A stretch of DNA of 64,000 nucleotides from Cinnamomum chago (GCA_038049695.1 CP142458.1:42997501-43061500); one strand, 5' to 3'; positions 35,786 through 48,260 are shown, numbered from the stretch's first letter. Notes: generated by a model from the sequence alone, not told the origin. A program made the numbers and translations.

Positions 35786-38700
35786 GTAAGGAATTCATGA
35801 ACTTTAGTACCATATTTGCAAGTGATTATTATTTACTTCTTCAAAGAAAAGGAAAAGTGACTACAAAGGCATTGTTGAAGCAACTGCAAGTCATGGGGAT
35901 ATTATTTTCATCACTGCCGATGTACTGAGGACATAAAATTGTTTCTTAACTGAACATGCACACTCATTTTCAGCCTCTTTTAAGTAGAATCCATCCTTTC
36001 TTGCATTTGTGTTGTTCTTATTTAATATAATTTCCATTGTTGGAATATGTGTGTTTCTCTGTATATATGATCTTCTTAATGATAGGTATGGTGTGCTACT
36101 GCGCCACACCATTGTGGGGCTCATTTGGGAGATCTCTGAGTGAGGAGGATGAGAGGCTAATGAAAAGGTTAATTGGTTAAGGTTTGAATCAATAATCACC
36201 TTGATTGGATTTCAATTGGCTTAGATTTTATGGCTTCAAAAACAAGGGTGAGAAAGTGATAAAAGACTTCCATTAAAACTCAATGATGGATATAGTCTAG
36301 ATAAGTGTCAAGTTGGGTTTGGTTCCAATTCACTAATAGGGGTGGAAATTGGACCTTAGGTAGCCTCACATGGGCTATTGCTCATTTTAGTCCCTTGTGT
36401 GTATGTTTGGTAGCATTGTTCTGCAAATCGGAATCATATTTCAATTGTTCAAGGGGATGAATCGATCGTATCGTGAATTGTACTGCGAATCATATATTTT
36501 TTTATTTTTCTTATTAAAATGAAATATAATTAAAAATAAATAATATAAAACTGTAATTATTCATAATTCATTCATAGCAGCATAAATACAATGACGAATA
36601 AGACTATGATACAATTACATGAAGAACATCATTGACATATATTAACATAACACATAAATGTTTCTAAAAAAAAAAAAAACCTTAATAGAAATGATGTGTA
36701 AATAGTTAGTATGTTTAAGATATCAATGCTCAAGGGAAATAAGCAAGTTGCAATAGTGTTTTTATTTATTTTTGGTTATATTTGATCAAAATAAAAATAA
36801 AACCCCAATCATCATTCCTACACGGTATGATATCTTCTAAAGTTAAAAAAGTGTTCATGGAGAAATTTTTGATTTTTTTTAATGGATGCAGGACAAAAGC
36901 TATGTTTAGTCGAATGCTTGAGTCAAATATCCATTTAATATTCACCTTTAAAACCTTTCACAAAACCATAAAAAAGTCTTTAGAGGTTTCATTAATAAGT
37001 AAATAACCTTTTTAAAAAATGCTGAATTTCTGAAAATTGCAAAAAAACTCCTAATGATAGAAATGTTGAGTTTATGATCATACGAAGCATTGAGTCGTCA
37101 AAGTCAAAGAACAAAAGTTGCTCAGAATAACATTCCCTATCCAACGAGCCAAAGAATATGAAAATCTAATATTTACAAATATCCCTTACCTGCTCTCAAA
37201 TTACAGATAGGTCCTTTCTAGGTTCAAAACCCCACCAGATCTATCCTATTATTAATCTAACACATAAAACTAATTATTTAACTAATAAACAATGTTATTT
37301 AGGTAAGATAAAAAAAAAAACAGAATTAAAAAATCAAGAATCTCACACACGAGACATGGGACGATGTGCCTTGTGAGAGCTTTTACCCATGTGGGAGATT
37401 TTCGAATGGTCATATTTATGGATGTAGGTTTGGGCTGCATATGCATGAAAGGATCATATTATACGGTGAGACTTGAGAATTGTGTAGTCTTGTCTTCTCT
37501 TGCCACATTTTATTATTTGGTTTAGATCTTCAAAATGCTGATTTACCATGAAAGAGTTTTGATGCTACAACTATCTACATCATTTTAGGCGGCTCTTCTG
37601 TTTGGAACTCTTTTGTGATGAACTAAATCTATTGTGCGGTCCTCATGCATTTGTCCAAGTGCAATCCAACGGAAGTACCACCACAGCCGGGCGCATCTTC
37701 TATGATTTATGTATATTTTTTCATGGATTTTCTTTTCTTCTGACAAAAGGTCAATTGTGTCTGCCATTCTTCATTTTCGACTGAAACTGGGATTGTATCT
37801 GATCTTGATTGTGGGATCTCCTAATAGTTTTTCTTATTTAATTTGAAACTTGAAGGAATGGATTTTTATTTATTTATTTATTGTTTGTCCTATCTATTCC
37901 CAACTTCTCAGCTGTGAGTGTCTCTGTCTGAAAGGAGTGTGAGTTCCGGTTTCTTTGTCAACAGGGCCCTTGGAATGCTTGACTGAGGTCTGAGTAAAGC
38001 TATGGCCTTTTGTTTTAATGTTGTCTGAGATTTCTCTAGAATTTTCTAACCCCCGCCCCCTCCTCCTCCTCCTCCTCCTCTCTGAATAAGTCCTGAACCT
38101 TGCTTCAATTCCTGAAGATCCAGAAAAAGACAAATAAGGAATGCTCAAGTAAACATTTGATGGAAAATTTTATGGGGCGGAGTCCTATATGAAAATACCT
38201 GAACTTATATTTTCTCCAACTTTTCTGTCGTGTGAATATATTGGAGGCTTTCGTGGTCCTTTTGCACCTATTTTGGAAGATCAAAACTACCTTTTGTGGA
38301 TTGTCTAAGCATCCAAAGGTCAGAGGTAACATTCATTTGATTGAATAAAAATCAAATGCAGCTGTCCACAATCGCTTAAATTCTTTCTTTGTTCTAAATT
38401 ATTAAAACACGCAGGGATGAATTCATAGGATCATTTACTACTTTTAAGCTTTTTATCATTTTTAAACTCTCTCTGTGTGTGTGTGGGGTAGTTCGTGGGG
38501 GTGGGATTTGGGGGTTGGCGTGGATTTCACTGGGGCCTTACATTGTGATTTGGTTCTACAGCTGAGTCAACTCAACTTGAGGGTGACTGAGTCACCCATG
38601 AGTCCTGGGTTTTATAGTTTTGCCGCCTCCAGTGATGGGCCCCATTGCAATCATTTTTCTTTAAGATCACCTCTTTGATATTGAGTGAATACTATATGTC

Positions 38701-38818
38701 TTTACACAAACATAGACATAGACACATGGCTCTACTATTATATTTGGATCATTGCACTTCTCAATCTCTTCTGTGGTTGTCTACTGCATCTTGATCGTCT
38801 TTTTTGTTTCTGGTGCAG
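35786..38818 (+). other. 3.0-kb PIG-N intron, no recognised element
   Basis: AT-rich sequence with microsatellite-like patches (GGAGGAGGAGG on the minus strand near 38057, TGTGTGTGTG near 38475) and many short A or T runs. Texture such as GGGATGAATCGATCGTATCGTG (36455-36475) may be an old MITE. No TIR pair, target repeat or coding similarity could be established. The acceptor is GGTGCAG at 38812-38818. Confidence 0.5.
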
Positions 38819-39052
38819 ATATACATATATGGATGCCTGTTGATGGGGCCCGTTTCCATTCTACTCTTTGTGGAGAATGCTTCTCTTCTTTACCATGCTT
38901 ATGTTGCAATGACTGTGTTTCTTTGGACTCACATATTTAGTTATTTTACATTTATAAAAACTCTATGGAGATATGTATCTGGGAGGAAGTTCAGTTATAT
39001 CTTGGAGCTTCTAGCTTACTCTGCTGTTTCGATTTGTACTCTTGAACTCCTG
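38819..39052 (+). CDS. PIGN: PIG-N exon (visible exon 5), membrane segment
   Basis: A 234-bp exon (78 codons), phase 0 at both ends, acceptor GTGCAG and donor GTATAT. It encodes IYIYGCLLMGPVSILLFVEN, LLYHAYVAMTVFLWTHIFS, LWRYVSGRKFSYILELLA and SAVSICTLELL. The AYVAMTVFLWT and WRYxxGRK motifs are characteristic of the PIG-N membrane domain, with two or three predicted helices. No lesion was seen. Confidence 0.95.
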
Positions 39053-39145
39053 GTATATCAGCCTTGACCTACTATCACATTCGAGCCACCTACTGTACTA
39101 GATATGCAGATTGAAAATTTTGTCTCATCTGTTACCTTGATGCAG

Positions 39146-39333
39146 GTAGCTAGCTTCTTTGAAAGGATGCTCTACACTTGGTGTTTCCTGATTTTGGGGG
39201 TTGTAGCTGCTCTATATGTTTTTCTCTCAATTCCTGGGCAGCTGTTTATTCCGACCTTTATATGGTCTACTTGTTGGTTTTTGTCAATGTTCACATTAAT
39301 GCCAGCAGAAATCCCTGATAATACTCACTTGGT
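39146..39333 (+). CDS. PIGN: PIG-N exon (visible exon 6), membrane segment
   Basis: A 188-bp exon separated from exon 5 by a 93-bp intron. The acceptor is GATGCAG (ends 39145). The donor is taken as GTAAGA at 39334, leaving two bases (GT) of a split Val codon, which fits T at the start of exon 7. It encodes FFERMLYTWCFLILGVVAAL, then CWFLSMFTLMPAEIPDNTHL. LYTWCFL and FTLMPAEIPDN are family signatures. The frame is open. A 13.3-kb intron follows. Confidence 0.95.
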
Positions 39334-40029
39334 GTAAGACTCGCAGTTGACTTGTTCTAATTTTTTTTCTTCGGTAGTGTTACATAAAGATGTGATATAC
39401 CATATATGGCTGAAGGCTTAGATGTTTATTGTCCTTTACACAAATTTTCACTAATTAAGTTTTTTTTCTTTTTTTATTTGAATGTGTCTGTCCGTTCTTA
39501 TTTCATTCTCTCTATTTTCACATATTGCTTTTAGCTCTGTATCACTTGAATAGCCCATTCCATCTGTATTGTGAATGCTAGTTAGCTTATATGCATGATG
39601 TTAGAGATTATGTGGTGAAGAAGCGGATCTCAAATGACAGATTTGTTGCCCATAGATGAGATCTTGAACTGAGATCCCAAACAGGTATATAAGCTTAGGC
39701 GGAAGGTTTCGGCAAATAGTATTTAGACCTTAATCCTTGGAAAAATCAAATCTAAGTCTAAGAAATCAAGGAAAGAATAAAATTGGAGATGAAAAAAGAG
39801 AGTTTTGAAAGTAGTTGAAGAAGATTAGTGATCGTCCTTACCAGGGTTGGCGGCCAGCCGAATATATTTATATTAATATAATTTTTTTAATTAAAAATAC
39901 CACATTTATGTTTCTCATAATTACAAATTAGTACCAGAGTTTACATAAATTACAAATAAGTCTTCTGCTGACTCTCAAACTCCCTTTCAAGCTAATGCAT
40001 ATACACGGCTTATAATGAACATCAAATAA
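39334..40029 (+). other. Start of the 13.3-kb PIG-N intron
   Basis: AT-rich intron sequence. The part from about 39880 to 40029 (AATTAAAAATACCACATTTA to AACATCAAATAACTG) adjoins Copia RNase H sequence and may be its degraded LTR. No primer site or target repeat was found, and nothing else is supported. Confidence 0.45.
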
Positions 40030-40860
40030 CTGCTTCTTGGTTGCTTCCTTGTGAGAAAATCTGCTGACTGATCCTTGTATGCGTTTACTTGAGCGTCATC
40101 TCTTTCTTGTTAACTTTTTTCTTTTTATTATTATTATTTTTTGGATAAAGTGACAATCACTTCAATGTGCTTCATTTGCTCTTGATAAACTGACTTTGAA
40201 CAAATATGATGTGCTGTTGTACTGTCACAAATACAACAACAGTGGACCATTACATATAAATCCCAACTCTTGCAACCGAACATGTAGCCACTACAATTAA
40301 ATTGCCCACTGAGCAACCGAACATCTCTTTATATTTTGTTTCTAAGGTTGATCTTGCTACTACTGGCTGATTTTTGCTCTTCCATGAATCAAGATTACCA
40401 CCAATTAGAGTGCGATTACGTGTAGTAGATTTTCTGTCAACTTTGAACCTGCCTAATCAACTTCATTATACGCTTGTACATTCAAATTTCCATGAATAGA
40501 ATATAGACTTGTTCTGGAGATTTCATCTGATATTTCAGAATTCTATAAACTACATTAAGATGATTCATACAAGTAGCACACATAAACTGACAGTGTGATG
40601 CATCTGGCATTATAGTCAAATACATCAATTTTCCAACTAACTTTGGAAAGCACTGACACTATAATGTAACTCATTGATTCCACACTTATGTTGTGATTCT
40701 GCTCTTTAGGAGTATTGTAATCTACATCCGAGGATATGCATTGAAGAGCATAGTTTCCTATGGACATGAGTTGTGCACTCTGGTATAGAGACAGAGGGAC
40801 CCTACTGGTACCCATTGTGTAATCTTGTAAAAAGGAGTCACCACTAAATTATATGGGAAA
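40030..40860 (-). mobile_element. Ty1/Copia remnant (RT tail and RNase H)
   Basis: Minus-strand readings resemble the end of Copia pol. One is CDSTTAHHICSKSVYQEQMK followed by HIEVIV (40240-40150), which matches the RNase H stretch CDNxSAxxIxxNPVxHxRTKHIEV. Upstream (40820-40560) is SRVPLSLYQSAQLMSIGN with YVCYLYES-like text from the RT-RNase H connection. Highly decayed with many breaks. LTRs were not delimited. Confidence 0.6.
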
Positions 40861-41006
40861 TGAGATTATTGTAATTAGATTATATTTCCTCTTGAAGGGG
40901 TTAGATTTTTAAACTAATTTTCCTCTTGGCTTATCCTTTGTTGCTTATTTATAATTATTTAAGTGATTATACACATGTATTTATGATTAGTGATTGATTA
41001 TAATTA

Positions 41007-42435
41007 GAGGATTTTACCCCAAAAAACACTTTATTTGAGCATAGGGACCGAAACAGACAAATTAGCGAAATATGCACCAAATAGGTCATTTCGCCCAAAA
41101 CCCTTTTTTTTTTTTTACCATTTTTTTCGAGGGCCATGTACGAGTCGAGCCCATAGTGACTCGGACTCGGCTCGGAAGTCATTTTGAACTTGAAGTAAAA
41201 CCTGAAAAAAAAAAAAAAAAAAAAAACAAAAGGGGTCTTTGATAAAAAAATTCTTTAAATAGAGTGGGGAAGGGGGGAGAAACAATTATAAAATTGAAAA
41301 AGGAGAAGACTTTTGGCAGTTTTGGGGGGAAATGAGAGGAGAGAGAAAGGCAGCCCGTGGAGATGGGAGGACTGGAAGAGAGAGAAGACAGCTGTTGATG
41401 TTGTTGTTCTGTTCTGCCTGCTGTAGCTGCTTTTTGCTGCTGCCTGTTGCTCACTGACTGCTACTGCCAGCTTTTCTGCTCACTAGCTGGCTGCTACCAC
41501 CTGCAACACTATTGCTTTGTTGACTGTTGGTACACATTTTCTTTGTTTTTTTTCTGCTTCAAACCTTTATTAGACCCATACAGCAGCAGCATCAACTTCT
41601 TCCTCTTCTTATATTTCCTTTTTTTTTTAGCATTGCAAAGGGACTTGGCCGAGTCCCATGCGACTCGCCTGAGACTCGGACTCGGGCCTAGGCGAGTCGG
41701 GTCCCGAGTCTGTTCGACCCTCATTTTATGTGTTGAGGGTTGACGTCGACCCTGGGCAAGCAGAAAAATCAGTTTTCCTTATCTTCCTTCTTTCTCTCTC
41801 CCCCAGAACCAATCCAATGATGGAAAAATTCCCCATCGCCAGGTATAACAGAACCATCGTCAGCCCTCAGTTGCATGTTCTTATCCTTTTTTTTGTTCGA
41901 TGTTGCTTAGGAGGCTCTATCTTACTCATGTGTTCACTCGGTTTTGGTTTGCTCACATTCAAGCTGTGTAGGTCTGTAATTGTGCGGTAGTTTGGGCCAT
42001 TCATTCAATCGCATGAACCACCATTCAGTTTGTGAAGACACAGACATGCACTAAGATTTTCCATCATTTTTGAGGGATTCACAGAGAGCTCTCTGCTATC
42101 AACCAAATGGCAATGTCCCCGAATTGGTCAGGCATAAAGATTTCCTCATTCCAGAATAGCACAACTCCAAATAGGCCCCAAAGATTGTTTTTCCCATCAT
42201 CTGGATTGGGTTTGGGGAAGAGAGGAAGAAGGAAGAAAAGGAAAATTGTTTTTTCTACCTGCCCAGGGTCGGCGTCGACCCTCAACACATAAAATGAGGG
42301 TCGATATCGGCCCTAAAAAAAAATGGTAAAAAAGAAAAGGGTTTTTGGGCGAAATGCCCTATTTGGTGCATAGTTCGCTAAATTGTTTGTTTCAGTCCTA
42401 TGGCCAAATAAAGTGTTTTTTCGGGTAAAATCCTC
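41007..42435. mobile_element. Mutator-like non-autonomous element, about 240-bp TIRs, 9-bp TSD
   Basis: The target duplication TTATAATTA (40998-41006 and 42436-42444) is perfect. The terminal inverted repeats begin GAGGATTTTACCC. The outer part, 41007-41133, pairs with 42310-42435 (CACTTTATTTG, GCACCAAATAGG, TTTCGCCCAAAA shared). The inner part, 41714-41827, pairs with 42190-42305 (CGACCCTCATTTTATGTG, CGACCCTGGGC shared). The left TIR is split by a separate 0.58-kb insertion at 41134-41713. Long TIRs with a 9-bp TSD are diagnostic for Mutator-like elements. No transposase frame is present. The arms have diverged by roughly 10-15%, so the insertion is old. Confidence 0.9.
41134..41713. mobile_element. 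Insertion in the MULE TIR, GAGTCGG-word palindromic element
   Basis: It interrupts the left TIR of the MULE, as comparison with the intact right TIR shows. Its two ends are rich in GAGTCGG/CCGACTC words (TACGAGTCGAGCCC and GACTCGGACTCGG at the left; GACTCGGACTCGGGCC and GGCGAGTCGGGTCCCG at the right). The centre holds an A-run (41203-41226) and CTGCTGCTG-like sequence. It has the same texture as the other word-dense elements here. A clean 8-bp target repeat was not found, so the hAT assignment is by analogy. Confidence 0.6.
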
Positions 42436-42444
42436 TTATAATTA

Positions 42445-44529
42445 TTATAAGCTAGGCCCCTTAGTTCTAGGAGTTCTTATATATATAGAGGATGGGACCC
42501 AACTTCTTATTCATGAAGGAGGTTGACACTTAGGAGTCTTATGCTAGGAATAGGACTCCAAAATCTGGTAGAACTTCGCACGACAATGTTCATAGGAGGC
42601 TTGGCTCAAACAACTATTTATAAGGCCTTTTCCCTCCCATTCTTCTCACATACAAAACAACCAAGCCTTCCTCAAATTATAGAATTAGAGATCAGCTGTA
42701 GAAGCAGTGAGATTAGTGAATCGAGACCTCTAGTGGATCCACCAGGTGAAAAGAACTTCCGATCTACTTGTGTATGAATCTAAATTCCTGTTTTTGCTAT
42801 TGTATATCCTGATTTCTCTAGTTTATGATGAGACCTTAAAAGTTGAGGATAATCCAATGGTTTTTCTAGTTTTTGCACTGTTACTGTGTCACGACAGTAT
42901 TGTCGACAATTCGGTCGATATGTTAATGTGTAAATCCCAAATCATGGTCCCAAAATCTGAAGATTAAACAAGAAGTACAAATCAGAAGTGGGTTTTTCCA
43001 ATTTCAAGTTGACGGGGAGCAGAATGGTCGTCTTTGATTGTGGGACCACGTGGCCCACCTGATGGGCAATCTGGACTGTGGATCTGGTTGGAGACTCAGG
43101 GTTGACCAGGGTGGTGCTGGACCCACATGGAGTGGGACCCATTTAGCCCACCATCCAGCTTCTTCTATTACATGAGGGTGTTACTGTAGAAGGGTTTTCT
43201 TCATATAAATACATATGGGCCTAGGAGGCCACCTGATGATATATCTAAACCGCAGATCTTAAAGTGGGCCCTGGGCAATCTTGGAGATCAGGTCCCATCA
43301 TGGATTGGGCCATTGGGACCCACTGTCCAACACACCCAGTAGTTCTAGGTGTGAACTCCCTGTTTCCAGAAGACAGTCTTCTTGAATGAGTTCTGTTTCG
43401 ATGGATATTGCCTGTTATGCGTTTCAAAAATTGCAATCAGGCCCTATTAGTTTAAGGAAATACATTAGACTCTCTTTCAACTTCCGTACTATAGGGACAT
43501 ATGAAATAAAAAACTATTGATGATTGGAATGTTTATGGATGATCAACAGTGACTAATGTACAGTGAATGGTATCCTTTAACATGTAATTACTTTATAAAG
43601 TATGGTCAAATATGAACATTAATCTGATGAATTTGATATGATATTCTCATATTAATTGATTATTGATTTAAGTTGTATTGTGGGCTTCAATGTTGTTGAA
43701 CCATGATGAATGGAGATAATAATGTGTCTCATCCTATCAAGATAATTGGGATATTATCCTTACGATAGGTACCAAGATGGCAAGGGAATGGGGCTGATGA
43801 AACCCGGAAACATCAGTAAGGACAAAATCTCAAATTATCATGGTAACAATACCGGAAAATATTATTAAAAGTTGTATTCAAAATATTGTGGACCAACCCA
43901 TTGGACACCCCTAGATGCACCATCACATGAAGCTAAGAGATGGATTCCTGTCATGACTTTTAGGCCATCTGCGTAATTTCTCTGACTTTCAGTTTCACTT
44001 TCCTTGGCTTATAGGTCACCAGTTCGATTTACTATAGTTTGTTCCTTATGTTTCAAGAGGCTGCGTAATTTCTCTGACTTTTATGTCAGTTGTAATTACT
44101 TTGGCTATAGTTGTTTCTTTTAAATTACAAAGACTATTTTGGGAATTGTGTGTTTTTATTTTTATTTATTGAACATTATTATTGGATTGGATAATCTTTT
44201 AATTACAAATTCGGATTTAGGCAAAAGCCTGGGTAATTATGCTGTAATGATTTGATTTATGTTGTGGTCATGCTACTTATTGGTTACGGTGCGGAATCCG
44301 ATAGGGCCCCGGATTCCAGGTCATTACGTAACCGTACCACAATGAAGACCTTCACATTTGATGTCTGAATTTGATGATCTTTATATGGATCTCGTACATC
44401 CCGACAAGACTAAGCCATATGTTAAAGATCTCCAAGTTCTGGCATTGTATGCCCCTTGATAACTAGGTCGCACTGTTGCTGATTTTTTCCTAGAAATTAC
44501 GACTCTACCCCTTAATGACAGCTGGCTAT
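42445..44529. other. Unassigned intron sequence with LTR-like and GGGCCCAC-rich patches
   Basis: Parts look like a degraded LTR: TATA-like CTATTTATAAGG at 42612-42624 followed by a transcribed-looking stretch, and GGAATCCGATAGGGCCCCGG near 44292. A patch at 43020-43360 is rich in GTGGGACC/GGGCCC. A short frame at 44362-44460 reads MSEFDDLYMDLVHPDKTKPY and continues in altered frames as GRTVADFFLEITTLPLND; it was not recognised. No element ends could be fixed. Confidence 0.35.
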
Positions 44530-44534
44530 CCCTT

Positions 44535-46326
44535 TGGTATGCACCAAGCAACTTAGAAATAAGCTACTAGTATGCATACAATTAAAACTCGCAAGCACAC
44601 AAGATCACTCTATGTAATGTAGTGAATTGTAAGTACGAGGTCGATCCCACGAAGACTTGTGATAAAACATTGTCAAAAGCAACTAAAAATCAGAATATTA
44701 AAAAAAAACAATTGAATGATGGAAAGTTGAATTAAACTATCTAAAATAACCAAAAGCTAAATGGAAAGTAACCTAACAAGAATACTACTAGTATTAGAAT
44801 TGAAAAACAGTAATAATGAATGAACTAGGGTTTCATCTACTCCCCTAACCAATCCTATGCATGTCCCTTATTATCTTTTAATAAAAAAATCAGAATTATT
44901 AGTGACATCTATCAACCTAGACCATGGCATATGCGTCTAGATTACTATTCCCCTAAACCTAATTCATGAGTGGCATGCTACATGCATTGTTCATTATGAT
45001 GCAAAAACTGAGCATGACATATGTCCTAGTCAAAACAAACATAATGCATAAAACAATGGGAAAGATAAATGCATGAGTCTAATCATAACATATACTTAGA
45101 TTATTCATTGTTCTAAACCCTAGATGCTTAACATGAAGATCAATCAAAATTAAGTTAGCTACTCTTAAAATTAATTGAACATGGCATGGTTGGCATGGCA
45201 TATACACAACTCATCAATTAAAAACATGGTTTAGAATCTCAACTAATAAAAATGAAATCTGAATTAAAAGATCCCAAGACAGACTACATAGAACTAGGCT
45301 AGGGTTTCAACTACACCCTAGCCCTAAAAAGTTTAAAGTCATAGAAGGAACTTAAAAATTAAAGTCATAGAAGGAACTCTGAAGAATGAAGAAGAAGGAA
45401 GAATTCGGCCAGCAGCTTGTTCCCCTTTTCCTCTAAAAGCTCTCCAAAATATGCTTCAAAGATGGCTTCAAAGGTGCTGTACGGCTGCTGGAATTATGGG
45501 ATGATGAATGGCTGATTTGATGGCTGGACGTGGCTGGGTTGTTGGCTGATGGTGTGCTTGGACGTCCAGCAGCTTGCTTCTTTATATATTATTGCAACAG
45601 CCCCTTTTAGCAAGTAGTTCCCTTGTATGATTCGATCTCCAACTTTGTTAACAATTTTGTTTCCTAATTAGATTGAATTAGGAGTCTTCTTTCTTATTTA
45701 GAAAAACTTTCTAAATCTGGTCCCACTTATATCTTCTTGACAATTCCTCACATGGACCCACAAATCTGAGTTTTAATTGTGAAGAATCAAATCTGAAACT
45801 TTAGACATAAAAGTGGGCCCATATGGTACGTGTACAATGATTGCGGAACCCCCTTCTTGAACTTCTATCTTGGCTTGAACTCTTCTTTTAACTTTCCTTA
45901 TTTTTCTCCTTTTTCTTCTCTATTCTTGGACTCCACTTTTAACTTGAATAAGACTTTCTAATTTCTGAAATTCTTCATTTTGCAATGGATGTGGGCCCCC
46001 TTTTGGGTGTGTACTTTGATTGGGAATTTCTTCTTTTTTCTGCTTTCTTTTGCTTTCCTTTTTTATTATAACATGAGTCTCCAACACGTTCCTTCTAGTT
46101 TGAATTGTAAGTTCCCAAAGAATTAGAAATTAGTCTTGAAATCTGAAATAGCTTGGATGGGACCCACCTTGGTCCTTCTTTGGGCATGATTTCTTCTCTT
46201 TTTATCTCCTTTTGACCTTCACATAAAAATTAACCAAAGCTATGTAAAATCAAATAAAACAACTATGACTAGCACTAGATCATTCAAATATTAGGGCTCA
46301 AATTGTAAACAATTAAGCATCTATCA
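44535..46326. mobile_element. Solo LTR (1.79 kb), second copy of the 27750 family, TSD CCCTT
   Basis: It begins TGGTATGCACCAAGCAAC, ends AATTAAGCATCTATCA and is flanked by CCCTT (44530-44534, 46327-46331). It is collinear with 27750-29592 over its whole length, with roughly nine in ten bases alike by eye, plus scattered indels. No internal element region remains. Independent target repeats show these are two separate insertions, not a segmental duplication. Confidence 0.83.
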
Positions 46327-46331
46327 CCCTT

Positions 46332-47614
46332 CTAATCCCTAATTGACTAAAGAGTACCAATCCTACTAAAAGTTAGGGATTCTAGGTGCATACTAGGTTG
46401 TTAATGGAAGTTCCACAAGAGGTGCAATTGACAAGTGCTATGTAAAGAGAGATTCCTGCTCATGGTCATGCAAGCAAAACAAGAGAGTGCACATCATCAT
46501 CAAGGCTAATTGCAAGTAAATTAACGGTTATGAGTACCAAGCCTATGTCTTTGGTTGTCGTTTACAATTGAGACACAATACCATTCAACACTGATCCCGT
46601 AGGATTCAGGATGTCTGATGCTATGTTCTTCGTGCTTCTGAAGGTAATTGCCATCCAAAATCTTGCGTTGTCATACCCTTGACTTAGTATTGCCTTGCCC
46701 ATGCTTCCTAGACAACTCTCTGAACATCACTACATCTAGTCTTACACAGACATCATTGGTCATGTACATGGATCCCCAAGCTACACCAAATCCTGAGTCC
46801 AATGTGTCCGGGCCACAAGAAACCAAAAGTTCCTCAATTAGCAAGGTAATAGTTGAATTGCAGTGGAGTGACTGAATTGGCAGTAGCCGATTCGCTCGGA
46901 CCAATACCCATGTGGCCTAAAGGGCGGCCAAAATGTATAGAACTAAAATCGCTGGGGCCGAAATGACCTATATTTCTCTGATCATTTTTTGTGATTGAAG
47001 GTTGCATTTTGTCCTAAAAATTATAATGCTTATATTTTCCTACACTTCTTGTAAAGAGAATAGAGAGGTCCATCGACAGAGCGCACTTATAGGCCCAATT
47101 GTATATTTAACCATATCCCCACCACGTAGAAATGAGTTAGCATAGCATTAGACAAACAGTTCATGTTTATAAATGATTTTAATTGAACCATAGTTGTAGC
47201 CTCAATTGGCACACAACTTACTATAAATTCAATTGTAGACCTAGAAGAGGGTACAACGAATTCCTCAATTCTTTTCTTTTCCTTTCTACTACTATGTTTA
47301 TCACTTATATATATATATATATAAAACCTTAGGTGAGTACCGGCACTCATAATAAGATGAGCATCGTGTGCCTAAATACCCATTGGGGCCTACCTGGTGA
47401 TCCATCCGAGTGGCCATAAAACAAGGACCCCCGTAAAAGTAAATGATCCTGAGTTTGGCACCCATCCAAATGGATTGCACCATTGGATTGATTGTGTACT
47501 TTTTTTGGATAGTGAAAACTTGTCAGTCGTTGATCGAGTGGTTGAGATTATGATTCAAGCTTCTGTCACCATACACAGGTGTTTTGTAGGTTTTTTTTTT
47601 TTCTTTGGGCGGTG
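46332..47614. other. Unassigned PIG-N intron sequence
   Basis: No known domain was found. Frames near 46648-46875 (MPSKILRCHTLDLVLPCPCF and onward) and the overlapping minus frame have no recognised relatives. A TA microsatellite lies at about 47309-47324. From about 47385 the sequence takes on the CATCCRAATGGATTGCACC texture shared with 48120-48160. Confidence 0.4.
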
Positions 47615-48260
47615 GCAGGGGTCTATGATGCACAGATACAGCAAGGACAGGCCATACATGGTAGAGACATGGATTTTACACAAAAGGTGAAGTATCGGAT
47701 ACGATACGACACGATACGTTGCCAATTTTGAAGTATCCGTGCATCATAGGCAGGGGTTGTGGATCTATCAATCCCTCTGTTCCCATCCCAACTGGGCCCC
47801 ACAAGAAATAGTGCTTAGGTTAGGGGGCCCATATATATAAATTATCCTATGCACACTCCATTGTGGGGCCCACTTGATGACCCATCTAAATAGATGATCA
47901 GATACACTAGTAGAATTAGGGGCAGGGGGTGCCAAATTCCCCCCCACGCCTCGCTCCCCCCTAAAAAAAAATCCTTTTAGAAAGCTCTATGAAGTTCTTA
48001 AATTTTTAAATATGCCCCCTCTCCTCTCTCTCCAAGATTTTTTGTTTTTTGTATGTAGTGGCCACCCCTAATCACATGCACACAGAGACCTTTTGCTAGT
48101 CACCGATCCACTTTTTCTACGCCCATCCGAATGGACTGCACGATTGGAAGGGTTGAAACTTGTGGGCCATTGATCAAGGGGTTAGGATAATCATGTGAGG
48201 CCCCGCCATCGTAAACTACTAGGACCCACCTAGTTGGATCGAAACCAACCCCCCCCCCCC
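47385..48260. repeat. Diverged GGGGCCCAC / CATCC-AATGG-TGCAC short repeats
   Basis: Two blocks share CCCATCC-AATGGA-TGCAC-ATTGGA, then TTGATCRAG and GTTxxGATxATxATG. They are 47455-47560 and 48120-48205. GTGGGGCCCACTTGATGACC occurs at 47863-47882, and related words at 47390 and 48202. They look like copies of an old MITE family. The 127-bp hAT MITE at 47623 is a separate, later insertion among them. The ends of the old repeats were not defined. Confidence 0.5.
47623..47749. mobile_element. 127-bp hAT MITE with perfect 8-bp TSD
   Basis: TIRs CTATGATGCACAGATAC (left) and CTATGATGCACGGATAC (minus strand, right) differ at one base. The target duplication GCAGGGGT (47615-47622, 47750-47757) is perfect. 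The right half repeats GTATCGGATACGATACGACA-like words. Its TIR resembles that of the 535-bp element at 25472 (AAGCACGGACAC). Too small to code. A recent-looking, very compact element. Confidence 0.92.
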
